Origin: an uncultured Paraglaciecola sp.
GTDB lineage: Bacteria; Pseudomonadota; Gammaproteobacteria; Enterobacterales; Alteromonadaceae
Assembly: GCF_937123705.1 (NCBI RefSeq)
Contig: NZ_CAKZKO010000142.1
Coordinates: forward strand, 1 to 47,003
DNA length: 47,003 bases
Reading direction: 5' to 3'
Made by a program: the position numbers and the translations under genes. Numbering within the stretch: position 1 is the first letter of the stretch; each line of letters begins with the position of its first letter. Under the pieces are notes generated by a model, which was not told where the DNA came from, searched no databases, and saw nothing but the letters and a program-made list of their open reading frames with translations. Below are positions 46,111 to 47,003 of the stretch, in pieces.

Positions 46111-46196
46111 CCAGTTAGTTTTCGGCAGTCTTATCTAGACCACATAAAATCAATAACTGTAAGAATGCGCCTGTTTTTCGTAATAAATAATTTTGA

Positions 46197-46622
46197 CTAC
46201 TCTGCTAATACAATTTTTTTATTGTTTACATACATTACACAACTAATTTTATTTGCCGCTTTAACTATCGCATATTTTCTAGCAGCAAGATCTTCTGATT
46301 TATTATCTAAATTTTGTGATTTTTGGTTTCTACTGTATTTGTCTAATGCTGTCTCTCTAGAGTTTGTGGACAAGTTATCAACTTGATTAAGTAAGTTATT
46401 TAAAGAAGCTTTTGACACCCCGATAAACTCCTCATTTAATTCTTCACATGTATATTCTTTATATACTGTTGGACTAATAAAGGTAGAACTATCAGGTTTA
46501 TTAACTGTAATAGTTGTAGAAGGTGGTTGTGAATTTACTGAAGACTTTGACTCGTAACTTGGTGATGTTGCACAGCCTAATAATGCAAACGTGTTAATTA
46601 ATAAAAATAAGTATTTATACAT
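46197..46622 (-). CDS. Small lipoprotein of the island
   Basis: 141 residues from ATG 46622, with AGGA 7 bp upstream; a longer frame to 46721 has no support. Signal MYKYLFLLINTFALLGCAT with lipobox LLGC. A Ser/Thr-rich linker precedes a Cys-containing EYTCEELNEEFIGVSKASLNNLLNQV helix and a second Cys in ANKISCVMYV; the two may pair. Encoded opposite to the other island genes. No family recognised; may be a phage-exclusion or cargo lipoprotein (speculative). Confidence 0.7.
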   Translation of the reverse strand: MYKYLFLLINTFALLGCATSPSYESKSSVNSQPPSTTITVNKPDSSTFISPTVYKEYTCEELNEEFIGVSKASLNNLLNQVDNLSTNSRETALDKYSRNQKSQNLDNKSEDLAARKYAIVKAANKISCVMYVNNKKIVLAE

Positions 46623-46767
46623 TTTTTCATCCTTAAATAAAGTGTTCCGTAAATTACGATAACATAAATTTTTCAACAAACAATCTATTATAGAAAAATG
46701 AAGATAATAGCGGCTTAACATATAAGAAATAGTTAAAATAAAAACATTAAAAAATTAAGGTTGAATA

Positions 46768-47003
46768 ATGCCTAAAGGTTTTCATGTAAGTCATGCGCAA
46801 ACGCGCAACTATATTGAGTCATATCAAAAACTGAAAGCAAACTCATTTAAGAAGATGCTTGATGCTAAGGTAGGCAGCTATATCTTTGAGGGTATTAAGC
46901 AAAGCGAAGAGCATTGTATATTTGAATTAATAGCGCCGGACGAATGGCCGAGGGCTATGATTTTTACTATCAATGACAGAAAAATACCTGTCCCCCTGCA
47001 AAC
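46768..47003 (+). CDS. Hypothetical protein, 3' truncated by window edge
   Basis: ATG 46768, with AAGG 7 bp upstream, opens a frame that runs to the right edge: MPKGFHVSHAQTRNYIESYQ, then LKANSFKKMLDAKVGSYIF and FELIAPDEWPRAMIFTIND. At least 78 residues. No family recognised. It lies divergent to the lipoprotein gene and probably belongs to the island cargo or regulatory region. Confidence 0.6.
   Translation, partial: MPKGFHVSHAQTRNYIESYQKLKANSFKKMLDAKVGSYIFEGIKQSEEHCIFELIAPDEWPRAMIFTINDRKIPVPLQ

Larger units (their letters stand above)
45792..46196. other. Gene-free iteron region, candidate island replication origin
   Basis: No ORF. Copies of TGGTTA(A/G)GT(G/A)(A/G) occur on the plus strand at 45817-45827, 45826-45836, 45837-45847, 45903-45913, 45911-45921, 46077-46087, 46089-46099 and 46100-46110, and inverted at 45855-45865, 46024-46032 and 46031-46040. 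Two clusters flank about 100 A+T-rich bases (45922-46020). The position just after the primase and helicase genes is where P4- and PICI-like elements have their origin. Confidence 0.65.

Noticed and set aside
45792..46125. CRISPR-like direct repeats in the iteron region
   Set aside because: The 11-base units are too short, occur on both strands and are spaced by one helical turn, which suits initiator sites and not CRISPR.
40640..47003. Second copy of the ssrA 3' end (far attachment site)
   Set aside because: I looked for the TTCGAGTCCCGCCAGCTCC end and found none; the island extends beyond the window.

Overview
The window reads as chromosomal DNA of a marine gammaproteobacterium of the order Alteromonadales (Alteromonas/Glaciecola/Paraglaciecola-like). 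The grounds are the gene content and order (dsbC-recJ-prfB; tRNA-fMet-rimP-nusA; pabB-nudL-sdaA; cysB), the tmRNA tag ANDENYALAA, the moderate-to-low G+C, and the mix of TonB-dependent receptor, RND pump and FlgO-like lipoproteins. This placement is inferred from family resemblance; no rRNA gene is present.

Layout. 1-3369: end of dsbC, recJ, and prfB with its programmed +1 frameshift. 3375-5942: nusA, rimP and tRNA-fMet on the minus strand. Between prfB and nusA lies a G+C-rich stretch (about 2950-3545) that looks alphaproteobacterial. It supplies the 3' end of prfB and, on the other strand, the tail of a VOC/glyoxalase-type gene fused in frame to a truncated nusA. Neither lysS (expected after prfB) nor infB (expected after nusA) is present, so this is either an assembly chimera or a striking recombination. 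6238-11970: a SnoaL-like secreted protein, pterin-carbinolamine dehydratase, a large TonB-dependent receptor, a MaoC-type hydratase and a divergent LysR regulator. 11971-12791: a gene-free array of about ten stem-loops between diverged direct repeats. 12792-19544: rmuC, class I fumarase, then pabB-nudL-sdaA. 19654-28000: cysB, an orphan histidine kinase with a membrane-anchored partner, a LysR regulator divergent from a 3-oxoacid CoA-transferase pair (scoAB), a DEAD-box helicase, a diguanylate cyclase and a nitroreductase. 28135-30771: four consecutive FlgO-like lipoprotein genes. 30789-40091: miaE, a wrecked parDE toxin-antitoxin locus, a DUF4124 protein, an outer-membrane factor/adaptor/RND pump operon and an OYE-family flavin oxidoreductase.

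40246-47003: ssrA (tmRNA) followed by a genomic island that runs off the right edge. It carries a tyrosine integrase, an unknown gene, an AlpA-type regulator, a small helix-turn-helix-like protein, a primase-like protein, a VapE-type helicase-like protein with an altered Walker A, an iteron-rich candidate replication origin, a lipoprotein and a truncated ORF. The order int-alpA-primase/helicase-origin matches phage satellites (P4-like or Gram-negative PICI-like elements). No capsid or packaging genes are visible, and the far attachment site lies outside the window.

The items most worth checking are the prfB/nusA chimera, the stem-loop array, the FlgO-like quartet, the ssrA satellite with its iterons, and the damaged ParDE module.
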